Source: Paracoccaceae bacterium (GTDB lineage Bacteria; Pseudomonadota; Alphaproteobacteria; Rhodobacterales; Rhodobacteraceae). From it: a stretch of DNA of 44,567 nucleotides. The notes under the pieces are model-generated. The model saw nothing but the letters and a program-made list of their open reading frames with translations. It was not told the DNA's origin and searched no databases. This document shows, in pieces, positions 1 through 8,722 of this stretch; positions within the stretch are counted from its first letter, which is position 1; the number at the start of each line of letters is the position of its first letter. The DNA is taken from NCBI GenBank assembly GCA_013214635.1, contig JABSSC010000041.1, positions 1 to 44,567 on the forward strand. Reading direction: 5' to 3'. A program made the position numbers and the translations under genes.

Positions 1-96
1 GGTCATCGGTGGGCCTTTCCGTATGCGGCCCGACCGATATAGCCGACTCAGGGTCCAGTCGCGAGGTTCCTCGCGATACCGTGACAGCCGCCGCCC

Positions 97-522
97 TCAG
101 CGATTGCACAGGTTCCGCGCTTGACTGGCACTCAGCCCAGAGCGACCGGTGGACGAGATCACCGAGATCCCAGGATGGACCGCACCTTCTGCCGACAGGC
201 TGAACGTCACTTCGGAGGCCTGCGGGCGCGGGGGCGGAGGTACGACGCGATAGATACGCGTGTTGCGCGGCAGGTTAAGCTCGCGGATCACGAACTCCCC
301 CGCCGAGCACCAATAGTCATGGATGGCCCGGTCCGCCCGAAAGCTGACCGTAAACCGGTCCGACGTCACGGATTCCACGACTTGGGCTGTATCCGACACG
401 CGCGCCGAGGTTGGCGCCAGGGCTGACAAAGGAGCGCGGCGCGCCCGCAGCAATGCACTCTGACTGCGATGTGACGAGAAACGGAAGACCACGCACGGCC
501 TTGTCAAAACCGGCGTGAACAC
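97..522 (-). CDS. Conserved hypothetical protein, possibly secreted
   Basis: I do not recognise a named family. The C-terminal hundred residues look like a real protein: a compact domain with VTSDRFTVSFRADRAIHDYW, then CSAGEFVIRELNLP, a Pro-rich turn and a final Cys near the C-terminus, so the two Cys could form a disulfide. The N-terminus is uncertain. The longest frame opens with GTG at 522 and its first 35 residues (Arg-rich, no clean signal peptide) are unconvincing; an internal TTG that gives a short hydrophobic leader ending around ALAPTSA is an alternative, as is a frameshifted signal peptide. It lies 67 bp downstream of the hemolysin III-like gene on the same strand, so cotranscription with the gcv operon is possible. 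Confidence 0.5.
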   Translation of the reverse strand: MFTPVLTRPCVVFRFSSHRSQSALLRARRAPLSALAPTSARVSDTAQVVESVTSDRFTVSFRADRAIHDYWCSAGEFVIRELNLPRNTRIYRVVPPPPRPQASEVTFSLSAEGAVHPGISVISSTGRSGLSASQARNLCNR

Positions 523-589
523 CCGTTCAATTCTCTGAATTCATCGCGAGGTTTCGCAAGCGTCCACGCACGTCGGCGTGAAAGGCGCG

Positions 590-1246
590 TCAGGAGGTCT
601 GAATGAGGTGAACCAGCACCGCGGCAAAGAACACGCCCGACGCGGCAAGCACAAAGGCATGCCAGATCGTCGTGTGGAACGGCAAGCGGTGCGACAGGAA
701 AAACGCCACCCCGCTGGTATAGATCACCCCACCCACCATCATCAGGATCAACACGGGCCAGGACAACGTCGACAACAGTGGCCGGCCCAGCACAACGCCC
801 GCCCAGCCCATGCCGATGTAGAGGGACAGCGCCAGCCACCGAAACCGGTCAGGCGCGAGTGCGCGCAGGGAGGTTCCCGCAATCGCCGCACCCCACAATC
901 CGGTCAACAGCATCCATCCGTGACCGCCAGACAAGATGACAAACGGCGTATAAGTCCCTGCAATCTTGAAATAAATCGCGCCATAGTCGAGCCGCATGTA
1001 AAGCCACCGCGCCCGGTGCCGGTACCCCATGTGATAGAGCGCGGAGAAGCCCAGCATCGCAATCAGTGTGACACCGTAAATCGAGGTGGCCACCACAGCA
1101 GGTGCATCCCCGCGCCAAAGCGCGGCAAGCGTGATCAGCACGGGCACGGCCATCAAAGCCGAGACCAGCCCAATCACATGAACCGACGCGTCACTCAAAC
1201 GCTCGGCCCGACTGTAGGGGCGGCTATCGAACTCGGTTTGCAGCAT
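590..1246 (-). CDS. Hemolysin III / PAQR family integral membrane protein
   Basis: A seven-helix membrane protein of the hemolysin III (TrhA/YqfA, PAQR-related) family, about 218 residues, usual for the family. Seen in the sequence: the family motif SALYHMGYRHRARWLYMRLD after the second helix, the GTYTPF segment, and the C-terminal FHTTIWHAFVL; the conserved His and Asp residues correspond to the proposed metal site of the PAQR fold. I chose the ATG at 1246 because the upstream extension to 1300 is not family-like. It follows gcvP by 73 bp on the same strand, with a short GC-rich hairpin (1282-1297) between, so it is probably the last gene of the riboswitch-controlled gcv operon. Members are linked to membrane-lipid homeostasis; true hemolytic activity is doubtful. 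Confidence 0.85.
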   Translation of the reverse strand: MLQTEFDSRPYSRAERLSDASVHVIGLVSALMAVPVLITLAALWRGDAPAVVATSIYGVTLIAMLGFSALYHMGYRHRARWLYMRLDYGAIYFKIAGTYTPFVILSGGHGWMLLTGLWGAAIAGTSLRALAPDRFRWLALSLYIGMGWAGVVLGRPLLSTLSWPVLILMMVGGVIYTSGVAFFLSHRLPFHTTIWHAFVLAASGVFFAAVLVHLIQTS

Positions 1247-1319
1247 AGGCCTCAAGCCTAGCGCCTCATATGGACAACGCAAGGCGCCGAGGCGCCTCAC
1301 GTCGGGTCAAGCGCCGGGG

Positions 1320-4172
1320 TTACTCCGCCGCGTCGAGATATTCGTCCAGAGGCGGACAGGTGCATACGAGATGCCGGTCGCCATAGGCGTTATCGACCCG
1401 GTTCACCGGTGGCCAGTATTTGTCCACGCGGAACGCCCCCGCCGGATAGCAGCCCTGTTCCCGGCTATAGGGCCGGTCCCAGTCGCCGATCAGGTCCTCG
1501 ACCGTATGGGGTGCACGCTTGAGCGGATTGTTCTCGGCATCCACCTCACCCTCTTCGATGGCCCGGATCTCGGCCCGGATATCCAGCATCGCGGTGATGA
1601 ACCGGTCAAGCTCGGCCAAGGTCTCACTCTCCGTGGGCTCAACCATCAACGTCCCCGCCACGGGCCAGCTCATAGTCGGCGCGTGAAAACCGTTATCAAT
1701 CAGACGCTTGGCGATATCATCGACGGTCACACCGGCCTCGGCAAAGGGGCGCGTGTCAAGGATACACTCATGCGCGATGCGACCCTGCTTCCCGGTGTAG
1801 AGGATGTCATACGCCCCCTCCAACCGCTTGGCGATATAGTTGGCGTTCAGGATCGCAACCTTGGTGGCCTGCGTCATGCCCTCACCGCCCATCATCAGGC
1901 AATAGGCCCATGAAATCGGCAGTATCGATGCCGAGCCAAAAGGCGCGCCACTGACCGGCCCCTCACGTCCGCCCGTATCGGGATGACCCGGCAGGAACGG
2001 CGCCAGATGCGCCTTGACGCCAATCGGCCCCATTCCCGGCCCGCCACCGCCATGCGGAATGCAAAAGGTCTTGTGAAGGTTCAGGTGGCTGACATCCGCG
2101 CCCAGTTCCCCGGGTTTTGAGATCCCGACCATCGCGTTAAGGTTCGCACCATCCAGATACACCTGCCCACCATGCGCATGGGTGATCTCACAGACCTCGC
2201 GCACCGTCTCTTCAAACACGCCGTGGGTCGATGGATAGGTGATCATGCACGCCGCCAGACGGTCCCCGGCGGCTTCGGCCTTGGCGCGGAAATCGTCGAG
2301 GTCGATATCACCGTTCTCGGCCGACTTGGTCACGACCACGTCCATCCCCGCCATCTGAGCTGAGGCCGGGTTGGTCCCGTGGGCGGATACCGGAATCAGA
2401 CAGATCTTGCGATCCTCGTCCCCACGTGACCGGTGGTACGCGGCGATGGTCATCAGCCCAGCATATTCCCCTTGCGCGCCTGAGTTCGGCTGCATCGACA
2501 TCGCGTCATATCCGGTGATCACGCAAAGCTGATGCGACAGATCCTCAAGCATCTCCGCATACCCACCCGTCTGCTCGGACGGGGCAAAGGGGTGGATGTT
2601 TGAAAACTCGGGCCAGGTGATCGGCATCATCTCAGCCGCTGCATTCAGCTTCATCGTGCAGGACCCCAGCGGGATCATCGCCCGATCAAGCGCAAGGTCG
2701 CGGTCGGCGAGCCGGCGCATATACCGCATCATCTCGGTCTCTGCCCGGTTCAAGTGGAAGATCGGATGCGTCAGATACGCGCTCCGCCGTGCAAGACCGT
2801 CGGGGAAGTGGCTGTAATCGCCGGGAAAATCGTCGCGCCCATAGTCCAGACCAAAGGCGCGCCAGACGGCCTCCAACGTGGCCGGGCGCACGGTCTCATC
2901 CACGGTCAAACCGATCTTGGTGTCGCCCACTTTGCGGAAGTTGATGCGCTCCCGCCGCCCGGCGTCCATGATCACACCCTGCAGCGCGCCGACCTCGACC
3001 GTGATCGTGTCAAAGAACGCCTTGGGCTGCACGTCAAAGCCACCCGCGACCAGACCATGCGCCAGCCGCTCAGTCTTGCGATGAACCCGCTGCGCGATGG
3101 CTTTCAGCCCCTCGGGCCCGTGGAAGACCGCATAAAACGAGGCCATCACCGCAAGAAGCGCCTGCGCGGTACAGACGTTTGACGTCGCCTTCTCCCGGCG
3201 GATGTGCTGCTCGCGCGTCTGAAGTGCCAGGCGATACGCCTTGTTCCCGCGTGCATCGACGCTCACGCCCACAAGCCGTCCCGGCATCGCGCGCTTATAC
3301 GCGTCGCGGCACGCCATGTAAGCCGCGTGCGGCCCACCATAACCCATGGGCACCCCGAAGCGTTGGGTCGAGCCCACGGCGATATCCGCGCCCATGGCGC
3401 CCGGTTCTTTGAGCAAGGTCAGCGCCAGAGGGTCCGCGATTACAATACCCAAGGCTTTCTCGCCATGAAGCGCCGCAATCTGATCGGTGAAATCGGTCAC
3501 GTGGCCATAAGTGCCGGGATACTGAAAGATCGCGCCATAGACCTGTGTCGGATCCAGATCGGTGGCCGGGTTTCCGACGATCACTTCAATCCCCAACGGT
3601 GCCGCGCGCGTCTGCATCACGGCGATGTTTTGCGGGTGACAGTTCTCGTCAACGAAGAACGCCTTCGCTTTCGATTTCGACACGCGCTGCGCCATGGTCA
3701 TGGCTTCCGCCGCCGCCGTCGCTTCATCCAGAAGCGACGCGTTGGCGATCTCCAGCCCCGTCAGATCGCTGACCATCGTCTGATAGTTCAGCAGCGCCTC
3801 TAGCCGCCCCTGACTGATCTCAGGCTGATAGGGCGTGTAGGCCGTGTACCATGCCGGGTTTTCAAGGATGTTACGCTGGATCGCTGGGGGCGTGACTGTG
3901 CCGTGGTACCCCTGCCCGATCATCGTGGTGAAGACTTCGTTTTTCTGTGCCACCTTGCGCATGTGCCATAGCAATTCACGCTCGGACTTGGGCTTTTTGA
4001 ACTCAAGCGGCGTCTCCTGCCGGATGCTTTCGGGCACCGTCTGATCGATCAGCTCGTCCAGTGAGCCGACACCAAGCGCGGCAAACATCTCGGCCATCTC
4101 GGCCGGGCTCGGACCAATATGGCGGCGATTGGCAAAGTCATAGGGCAAATAGTCTGTGGGCGTAAAACTCAT
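1320..4172 (-). CDS. gcvP: Glycine dehydrogenase (aminomethyl-transferring), P-protein
   Basis: P-protein of the glycine cleavage system: a PLP enzyme that decarboxylates glycine and passes the aminomethyl group to the lipoyl arm of GcvH. It is 950 residues, the single-chain form in which the N- and C-terminal halves are fused. The PLP-binding Lys is K701 in the [16 protein letters not shown] motif; the Gly-rich loop after it and SCTMKLN (about residues 504-510) are typical. The start at 4172 has a GAGGAG ribosome-binding site a few bases upstream. It lies third in the gcvT-gcvH-gcvP operon, 73 bp after gcvH, and that spacer holds one copy of a dispersed intergenic repeat. Confidence 0.98.
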   Translation of the reverse strand: MSFTPTDYLPYDFANRRHIGPSPAEMAEMFAALGVGSLDELIDQTVPESIRQETPLEFKKPKSERELLWHMRKVAQKNEVFTTMIGQGYHGTVTPPAIQRNILENPAWYTAYTPYQPEISQGRLEALLNYQTMVSDLTGLEIANASLLDEATAAAEAMTMAQRVSKSKAKAFFVDENCHPQNIAVMQTRAAPLGIEVIVGNPATDLDPTQVYGAIFQYPGTYGHVTDFTDQIAALHGEKALGIVIADPLALTLLKEPGAMGADIAVGSTQRFGVPMGYGGPHAAYMACRDAYKRAMPGRLVGVSVDARGNKAYRLALQTREQHIRREKATSNVCTAQALLAVMASFYAVFHGPEGLKAIAQRVHRKTERLAHGLVAGGFDVQPKAFFDTITVEVGALQGVIMDAGRRERINFRKVGDTKIGLTVDETVRPATLEAVWRAFGLDYGRDDFPGDYSHFPDGLARRSAYLTHPIFHLNRAETEMMRYMRRLADRDLALDRAMIPLGSCTMKLNAAAEMMPITWPEFSNIHPFAPSEQTGGYAEMLEDLSHQLCVITGYDAMSMQPNSGAQGEYAGLMTIAAYHRSRGDEDRKICLIPVSAHGTNPASAQMAGMDVVVTKSAENGDIDLDDFRAKAEAAGDRLAACMITYPSTHGVFEETVREVCEITHAHGGQVYLDGANLNAMVGISKPGELGADVSHLNLHKTFCIPHGGGGPGMGPIGVKAHLAPFLPGHPDTGGREGPVSGAPFGSASILPISWAYCLMMGGEGMTQATKVAILNANYIAKRLEGAYDILYTGKQGRIAHECILDTRPFAEAGVTVDDIAKRLIDNGFHAPTMSWPVAGTLMVEPTESETLAELDRFITAMLDIRAEIRAIEEGEVDAENNPLKRAPHTVEDLIGDWDRPYSREQGCYPAGAFRVDKYWPPVNRVDNAYGDRHLVCTCPPLDEYLDAAE

Positions 4173-4207
4173 GTCTGCTGCTCCTCGAGACGGCTTCTTT
4201 GTTTCCC

Positions 4208-4226
4208 AAATACTCCCGCCGGAGGC
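4208..4226 (-). repeat. Short dispersed intergenic repeat, copy 1
   Basis: On the minus strand the core reads GCCTCCGGCGGGAGTATTT. It sits between the gcvH stop and the gcvP start. A near-identical copy with one inserted base occurs at 12624-12643, also just after a minus-strand gene (nadE). The core can fold a small CTCC/GGAG hairpin. From memory, similar sequences are frequent between genes in Rhodobacteraceae, but I cannot count them here. Confidence 0.55.
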
Positions 4227-4246
4227 GTCCCCGGCGCGACAAGGTG

Positions 4247-4606
4247 TCAGGCGATGTGGTCTTTATAGGCGTCTTCGTCCATGAACCGGTCCATCTGGCT
4301 CAGATCATCGGCCTTGATCTTGAAAAACCACGCCCCGCCCAGCGGGTCTTCGTTGACCATACCCGGCGTATCGGCCAGCGCATCATTGACCGCGACAATC
4401 TCACCATCGATCGGGGCCACAATGTCCGAGGCAGCCTTGACGCTTTCGATCACGACGATTTCGTCGCCCTGCGCCACTTGGGTCTCAAGTTCGGGCAGTT
4501 CCACGAAAACAACGTCGCCCAGCTGCTCTGCGGCATGTTCGGTAATGCCAACAACGACCATATCGCCATCGACGCGCAACCATTCGTGATCTTCTGTAAA
4601 TTTCAT
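4247..4606 (-). CDS. gcvH: Glycine cleavage system H protein
   Basis: Lipoyl carrier protein that shuttles the aminomethyl group between GcvP, GcvT and the L-protein. It is 119 residues, normal for GcvH. The lipoylated residue is K57 in [10 protein letters not shown]. The ATG at 4606 is preceded by AGGGAG at proper spacing, and the protein begins [10 protein letters not shown] as in other H proteins; a longer open frame up to 4831 only overlaps gcvT and is not coding. It starts 22 bp after the gcvT stop. Confidence 0.98.
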   Translation of the reverse strand: MKFTEDHEWLRVDGDMVVVGITEHAAEQLGDVVFVELPELETQVAQGDEIVVIESVKAASDIVAPIDGEIVAVNDALADTPGMVNEDPLGGAWFFKIKADDLSQMDRFMDEDAYKDHIA

Positions 4607-4628
4607 CTGTTTTGCTCCCTGTTGTTCT

Positions 4629-5759
4629 TTAGCGTTTGTAGGTGGCGGCCCGGAACGGCATCGCCGTGACAGTTGCGGGAAGCCGCTTGCCGCGCACCTC
4701 ACCATAAATCGTTGTCCCAACCCCGGCATAGCCGGTCTCAACATACCCCATCGACATCGGCGCGCCGATGCTCGGGCCAAAGGCGCCGGAGGTGATTTTG
4801 CCAATTTCTGCGTCAGAGGTTTCATCGGCAAAAAGCACGGTCCCCGCCCGCATCGGTGCGCGACCCTCGGGCAACAGCCCGACCCGCAGGCGCTTGGGCG
4901 CGCTGTCCATCTCGCTCAGAATACGGCGCGCACCGGGAAATCCGCCTGCGCGCTCCCCACCGGTGCGGCGGGCTTTCTGGATCGACCAGTTCAGCGCGGC
5001 CTCGATGGGGGTCGTCGTTGTATCAAGGTCCGAGCCATAAAGGCACAAGCCCGCCTCAAGGCGCAGGCTGTCGCGCGCACCGAGGCCGATTGGGGCCACC
5101 CCCTCTTGCGCGAGCAACGTCTCGGTCAGTGCGACGGCATGTTCATTTGCGACGGAAATCTCGTACCCGTCCTCTCCGGTATACCCGGAGCGTGACACCC
5201 ACAGTTCCCCGAACTCGGACGGGAAAATCGCGACATCCATGAACTTCATGTCGGCGGTTCCGGGCACGATTGCTGAAAACGCGGCCTCGGCAAGCGGTCC
5301 TTGCAGCGCGACAAGCGCGCGGTCAGTGATCTCTTCCACGTCGCAATGCTCGGTCACATGCGCCTGCAGATGCGCTATGTCTTCCGCCTTGCAGGCCGCG
5401 TTCACCACAAGGAACAAATGGTCACCCCGATTGGCCACCATCAGGTCATCCAGAATACCGCCCGCGGCGTTGGTGAACAGCGCATAGCGTTGGCGGCCTT
5501 TGGCCAAGGACAGAATGGACGCCGGCACCAACCGTTCCAGTGCAAGCGCCGCATCTGCAACGTCACCTGATTTGGGGCGCAGGATCACTTGCCCCATATG
5601 GCTGACGTCAAAAAGGCCGGCATCGGACCGGGTGTGCAGATGCTCTTTCATCACGCCCATCGGGTATTGAACGGGCATGTCATAGCCTGCGAACGGGACC
5701 ATTTTGGCCCCGAGCCCAACATGCAGATCGTATAGCGGCGTGCGCGCAAGCTCGGCCAT
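4629..5759 (-). CDS. gcvT: Aminomethyltransferase, glycine cleavage T protein
   Basis: T-protein: transfers the methylene group from the aminomethyl-lipoyl arm of GcvH to tetrahydrofolate and releases ammonia. At 376 residues it has normal length, with the N-terminal folate-binding domain (GAKMVPFAGYDMPVQY; DVSHMGQ), the central SRSGYTGEDGYEI motif typical of T proteins, and the C-terminal barrel. The start at 5759 has GGAGG a few bases upstream. It is the first gene of the gcv operon, directly downstream of the tandem glycine riboswitch, so its expression should rise with glycine. The L-protein gene (lpd) is not in the window. Confidence 0.98.
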   Translation of the reverse strand: MAELARTPLYDLHVGLGAKMVPFAGYDMPVQYPMGVMKEHLHTRSDAGLFDVSHMGQVILRPKSGDVADAALALERLVPASILSLAKGRQRYALFTNAAGGILDDLMVANRGDHLFLVVNAACKAEDIAHLQAHVTEHCDVEEITDRALVALQGPLAEAAFSAIVPGTADMKFMDVAIFPSEFGELWVSRSGYTGEDGYEISVANEHAVALTETLLAQEGVAPIGLGARDSLRLEAGLCLYGSDLDTTTTPIEAALNWSIQKARRTGGERAGGFPGARRILSEMDSAPKRLRVGLLPEGRAPMRAGTVLFADETSDAEIGKITSGAFGPSIGAPMSMGYVETGYAGVGTTIYGEVRGKRLPATVTAMPFRAATYKR

Positions 5760-5787
5760 GTATCCTCCTCAGCCGGGCTTGAAACCG

Positions 5788-5826
5788 GCATCGCACAAGG
5801 GCGCGGCGTTGCGCGCCCGACGATGC
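5788..5826 (-). promoter_or_regulatory. Hairpin in gcvT leader, possible expression platform
   Basis: Minus-strand outer arms GCATCG and CGATGC enclose inner arms GGGCGCG and CGCGCCC. It begins right after the P1 helix of glycine aptamer 2 and ends about 28 bases before the gcvT start. No run of U follows, so it is not a standard intrinsic terminator; a role in switching is inferred from position only. Confidence 0.4.
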
Positions 5827-5978
5827 CCCCTCTGTCCTTTCGCCTGAGATCGTTATCCCTTCGGCGCCCCGTTACGGGGTCTCTCCAGAGTTGTCGTTGT
5901 CGGCGGCGGTCCTTGTGGCCTGAGAGTTTACCGGGGCGGTTGCTCCTTCGGCATCGGCTAAACCGATTCTCCCGTCGC
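5825..5978 (-). promoter_or_regulatory. Tandem glycine riboswitch (gcvT leader)
   Basis: On the minus strand two glycine aptamers follow one another. Aptamer 1 (about 5978-5902) has GGGAGA, GCCGAAGGAGCAA, AAACTCTCAGGCCACAAGGACCG in order. Aptamer 2 (about 5893-5825) has CTCTGGAGAGACC, GCCGAAGGGATAACG, ATCTCAGGCGAAAGGACAGAG. The linker is only about eight bases. These are the conserved blocks of the glycine riboswitch class, normally an ON switch for glycine degradation. Between the second aptamer and the gcvT ribosome-binding site lies a strong GC-rich hairpin (5788-5826) without a U-tract, so control at translation or by another terminator-free mechanism is plausible. Confidence 0.95.
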
Positions 5979-6058
5979 TGACCAGTCTTGCATAGGGGCA
6001 GTTGAACATTCGGGCAAGCCCTTGCCTTTCCCCCGCCGGTGCCACAGATCAGGGCATC

Positions 6059-6643
6059 ATGCAGGACCCCTTCTTTTTCGGCTATGGCAGCCTTGTTAAT
6101 CGCGCCACGCATGACTACCCGCAGGCGGCACCGGCGCGCGTCCAAGGATGGCGGCGCGCGTGGCGGCATACGGCAACACGCGGACTTGCATATCTCACCG
6201 CAATCCCTTGTGAGAAAAGCGAAATAGACGGGTTGATCGCTGGCGTTCCAGGATCGGACTGGGCGGCGCTTGATCATCGAGAACGGGCCTATGACCGGGT
6301 TCCCGTCACCGCGATTTCTCACCCCGTAACACCCGCACCGGGCGTCGAGATATACTGGGTCCCAGAAACCAAGCATCCCGCCGCCGATCGCATCTTGCCG
6401 GTGTTGATGAGCTACATTGATGTCGTGGTTCAGGGGTACCTGAACGAGTTTGGGGAACAGGGTGTCCGGGAATTCTTTGCTACGACCGATGGCTGGGACG
6501 TGCCGGTGCATGACGACCGGAATGACCCTGTGTACCCCCGCCACCAGACGCTGAACGCCTCAGAACGGCGGTTGGTGGACCGAACGCTCGACGACTATCG
6601 CGTCGGTGTCGTCACATTGCCCCTCGATCAGCGGCGGTGGTGA
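6059..6643 (+). CDS. Gamma-glutamylcyclotransferase-like protein
   Basis: A GGCT/AIG2-fold protein of 194 residues. The N-terminus FFFGYGSLVNRATHDY carries the diagnostic substrate-loop motif (Y-G-S-L), and LDHRERAYDRVPV holds the Glu that corresponds to the catalytic acid of the family. Such enzymes release 5-oxoproline from gamma-glutamyl compounds or act on related amine adducts; the substrate here is unknown. I chose the ATG at 6059 because the protein motif starts six residues later, whereas the extension to 6002 runs towards the gcv promoter. It is divergent from the gcv operon, and its 3' end overlaps the convergent MATE gene by 16 bp. Confidence 0.8.
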   Translation: MQDPFFFGYGSLVNRATHDYPQAAPARVQGWRRAWRHTATRGLAYLTAIPCEKSEIDGLIAGVPGSDWAALDHRERAYDRVPVTAISHPVTPAPGVEIYWVPETKHPAADRILPVLMSYIDVVVQGYLNEFGEQGVREFFATTDGWDVPVHDDRNDPVYPRHQTLNASERRLVDRTLDDYRVGVVTLPLDQRRW

Positions 6644-8028
6644 AAGAGGCTATGCTGACGCCCCTGCCGCGCAAAGGTCTTGGGGGCCTCCGCTTCGCTT
6701 GACGAAGACGACGCGATCACCCGGTTGGTCAGCCACCCGCCCAGCAGGCCAAAGACGACACCGCCCAAAGCCTGCCCGATCAACACACCGGGCGCTCCAA
6801 AAAGAGCAGCCCCTGCGATAACCGGTGGGATCGTCCCGAGGGTATGCCGGCCCCAGTTGATCCACGTTGAATAGAAGGGATGGCCAAGATTGTTGAAGGC
6901 CGCGTTCGAGACGAAGATCATGCCATTGAAGAACCACAAAAGCGCCAACGGCCCACAGAAGAGGAACACAAGCTCTTCCGCCACGCCGCCATCGATCTGA
7001 AAGAGCCACGCGATGGGCCCCCGCAGTGCGAAGAGCACGGCGGCAACGACCACCGTTACGACGGCCGTAAAGATCAACGCGTCCCGGTAAGCGCCTTTGA
7101 CACGGTCATTTTTTCCCGCGCCATAGTTCTGTCCGATGATCGGACCGACCGCACCGGACAGCGCAAACAGAACGCCAAAGGCCACGGGCGTCAGACGTCC
7201 CACGATGGCCATGCCGGCAACCGCCTCTTCCCCGAACTCGGCCATGGAGCGTGTCACATAGGCCTGTCCAACCGGGGTCGCGAGTTGTGTCAGGATTGCC
7301 GGGAACGCAATCGTGACGATGGGACGCGCATCCTCAACAATGCCCTGCACCGAGGGCTTTGCAAAACCGCCATAGATCCGGATCACCGGGATCAGCGCCG
7401 CGATGGCAATCGCAAATCGCGCGGCGACCGAGGCCAGTGCCGCCCCCGTGAGTTCAAGATCCAGCCCAAAGATCAGGATCGGGTCGAGGACCGCGTTCAC
7501 GACGCCGCCCCAAAGCGTGACATACATTGCGCGGCTGGCGTCGCCATGCGCTCGCAAAATCGCGCTGCCAACCATGCCAACCATCAGCACCGGGAGCGAC
7601 GGTATGATGATCCGCAAATACCCCGTCGCGAGCGCTTGCGTCTCCCCGGAAGCGCCGACGAGGCCTGTTAACTCCGGCACGTAAACCCATACAATCGCGA
7701 CAAAAACAGTGCCAAAGATGATGCCCCATATCATCGACGACGTGGCGCGATGGCGGGCCTTATCCTCGTCCCCTTCACCCAAGGCCTGTGCAACAAGTGC
7801 GCCACCTGCAATCGACATTCCGATCGAAAAGGACGACGTGAAAAACAGGATCGCACCGGCATATCCAACGGCCGCCGCCAGTTCCGCCTTACCCAGCATC
7901 GAGATGAAAATCATGTCGACAAAATCGACAATGAAGATCGCAACAAGCCCGATCGAGGCCGTCAGCGACATGACCGTCACATGCCGCAGCAGGTTACCTT
8001 CGAGAAATTTCGCCTGTTCACTGGCCAT
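6628..8028 (-). CDS. MATE family efflux transporter
   Basis: A 466-residue inner-membrane protein with about twelve predicted helices in two similar halves, the pattern of multidrug and toxin extrusion exporters driven by Na+ or H+. Typical features are LLRHVTVMSLTASIGLVAIF at the start, ILRAHGDASRAMYVTLWGGV with NAVLDPILIF, and in the second half GPIIGQNYGAGKNDRVKGAY. The C-terminal tail is Ser/Glu and basic-residue rich. It is the third gene of a minus-strand run gltX, six-helix protein, MATE with gaps of 25 and 12 bp. The substrate cannot be told from sequence. Confidence 0.92.
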   Translation of the reverse strand: MASEQAKFLEGNLLRHVTVMSLTASIGLVAIFIVDFVDMIFISMLGKAELAAAVGYAGAILFFTSSFSIGMSIAGGALVAQALGEGDEDKARHRATSSMIWGIIFGTVFVAIVWVYVPELTGLVGASGETQALATGYLRIIIPSLPVLMVGMVGSAILRAHGDASRAMYVTLWGGVVNAVLDPILIFGLDLELTGAALASVAARFAIAIAALIPVIRIYGGFAKPSVQGIVEDARPIVTIAFPAILTQLATPVGQAYVTRSMAEFGEEAVAGMAIVGRLTPVAFGVLFALSGAVGPIIGQNYGAGKNDRVKGAYRDALIFTAVVTVVVAAVLFALRGPIAWLFQIDGGVAEELVFLFCGPLALLWFFNGMIFVSNAAFNNLGHPFYSTWINWGRHTLGTIPPVIAGAALFGAPGVLIGQALGGVVFGLLGGWLTNRVIASSSSSEAEAPKTFARQGRQHSLFHHRR

Positions 8029-8040
8029 GGGCGGCGCGCC

Positions 8041-8697
8041 TCACTCAGGGTGTTGACGCACCATGAATGTGCCGCGCCAGAAAAAACAGACAATAAATCC
8101 CAGCCCGAAGACCGCGCCTGCGATATCTCCAAGGGGCGTCACCGTGAGAAAGCCGCCAGCACTGATCACCAGACCAAACCAGCACAGAAGCCGCGGCAGA
8201 CCGCCTGCCAAACCGGCCAAGGACACCGCGAGAATCCAAGCGGCCCCCGCAATCTCATTTCCGCCGCCAATACCGTTTTCGATAAGTTCTGTGGTCTGCC
8301 AAGTCGCTGCGCCACGTGCAGCGTCGGCCACCCCTTGCTCAACCGCCAGACCAAGACCGACATTGGCCGCCATTCCAGCCCCCAGCACAAGCGTCGCCCA
8401 GACCAGCCCCAAGCCCATCGACAGACGCGCCGCAACGGTGGAGCCAGAAGACAAGCGCGCCTCCAGCGCCAGAACCAGCACAACAAGCGCCAAGGCGTTC
8501 AGCACATAAATGACCAGATACCAGATGCTTAGAAGCGTTTCCTGATCCGTCAGCAAGGCCATTGTTTCGGCTGCAGTTCGATCTGGGCGCATAAAGCCGG
8601 CCGGTTCCAGAACCGCCAGCAGAACCACAAACCCAAACACATAACTCAAACCGCAAACCAGCGCGGCGACGCCCCCCAACCGGTTGAATTTGGTCAT
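8041..8697 (-). CDS. Hypothetical membrane protein with about six helices
   Basis: A 218-residue protein with about six hydrophobic segments, starting MTKFNRLGGVAALVCGLSYV. The overall pattern (helix 1, extracellular loop with MALLTDQETLLSIWYLVIY, then Gly/Ala-rich helices) recalls DUF4386-type bacterial membrane proteins, but I cannot confirm a family. The ATG at 8697 has a GGGAGAGG ribosome-binding site; the longer frame upstream overlaps gltX. It sits between gltX and the MATE gene with short gaps, so it is likely cotranscribed with both. Confidence 0.75.
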   Translation of the reverse strand: MTKFNRLGGVAALVCGLSYVFGFVVLLAVLEPAGFMRPDRTAAETMALLTDQETLLSIWYLVIYVLNALALVVLVLALEARLSSGSTVAARLSMGLGLVWATLVLGAGMAANVGLGLAVEQGVADAARGAATWQTTELIENGIGGGNEIAGAAWILAVSLAGLAGGLPRLLCWFGLVISAGGFLTVTPLGDIAGAVFGLGFIVCFFWRGTFMVRQHPE

Positions 8698-8722
8698 GTG
8701 GCCTCTCCCACGTTTCTGCCGT

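Noticed and set aside
578-1261. Plus-strand open frame of 227 codons opposite the hemolysin III-like gene
   Set aside because: It is rich in Arg, His and Gln with no domain, and the minus strand encodes a clear family protein with membrane helices. It is an antisense shadow of a GC-rich gene.
1282-1297. AGGCGC/GCGCCT hairpin between gcvP and the hemolysin III-like gene, considered as a terminator
   Set aside because: Short stem and no T-tract; it might reduce readthrough but cannot be called a terminator.
5651-6544. Minus-strand open frame of 297 codons through the riboswitch
   Set aside because: It runs through the conserved glycine aptamers and antisense to the GGCT gene, and its translation is low in structure. 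RNA conservation explains the region better.
6880-7671. Plus-strand open frame of 263 codons inside the MATE gene
   Set aside because: Composition is extremely polar and Arg/His-rich; the opposite strand is a full MATE transporter.
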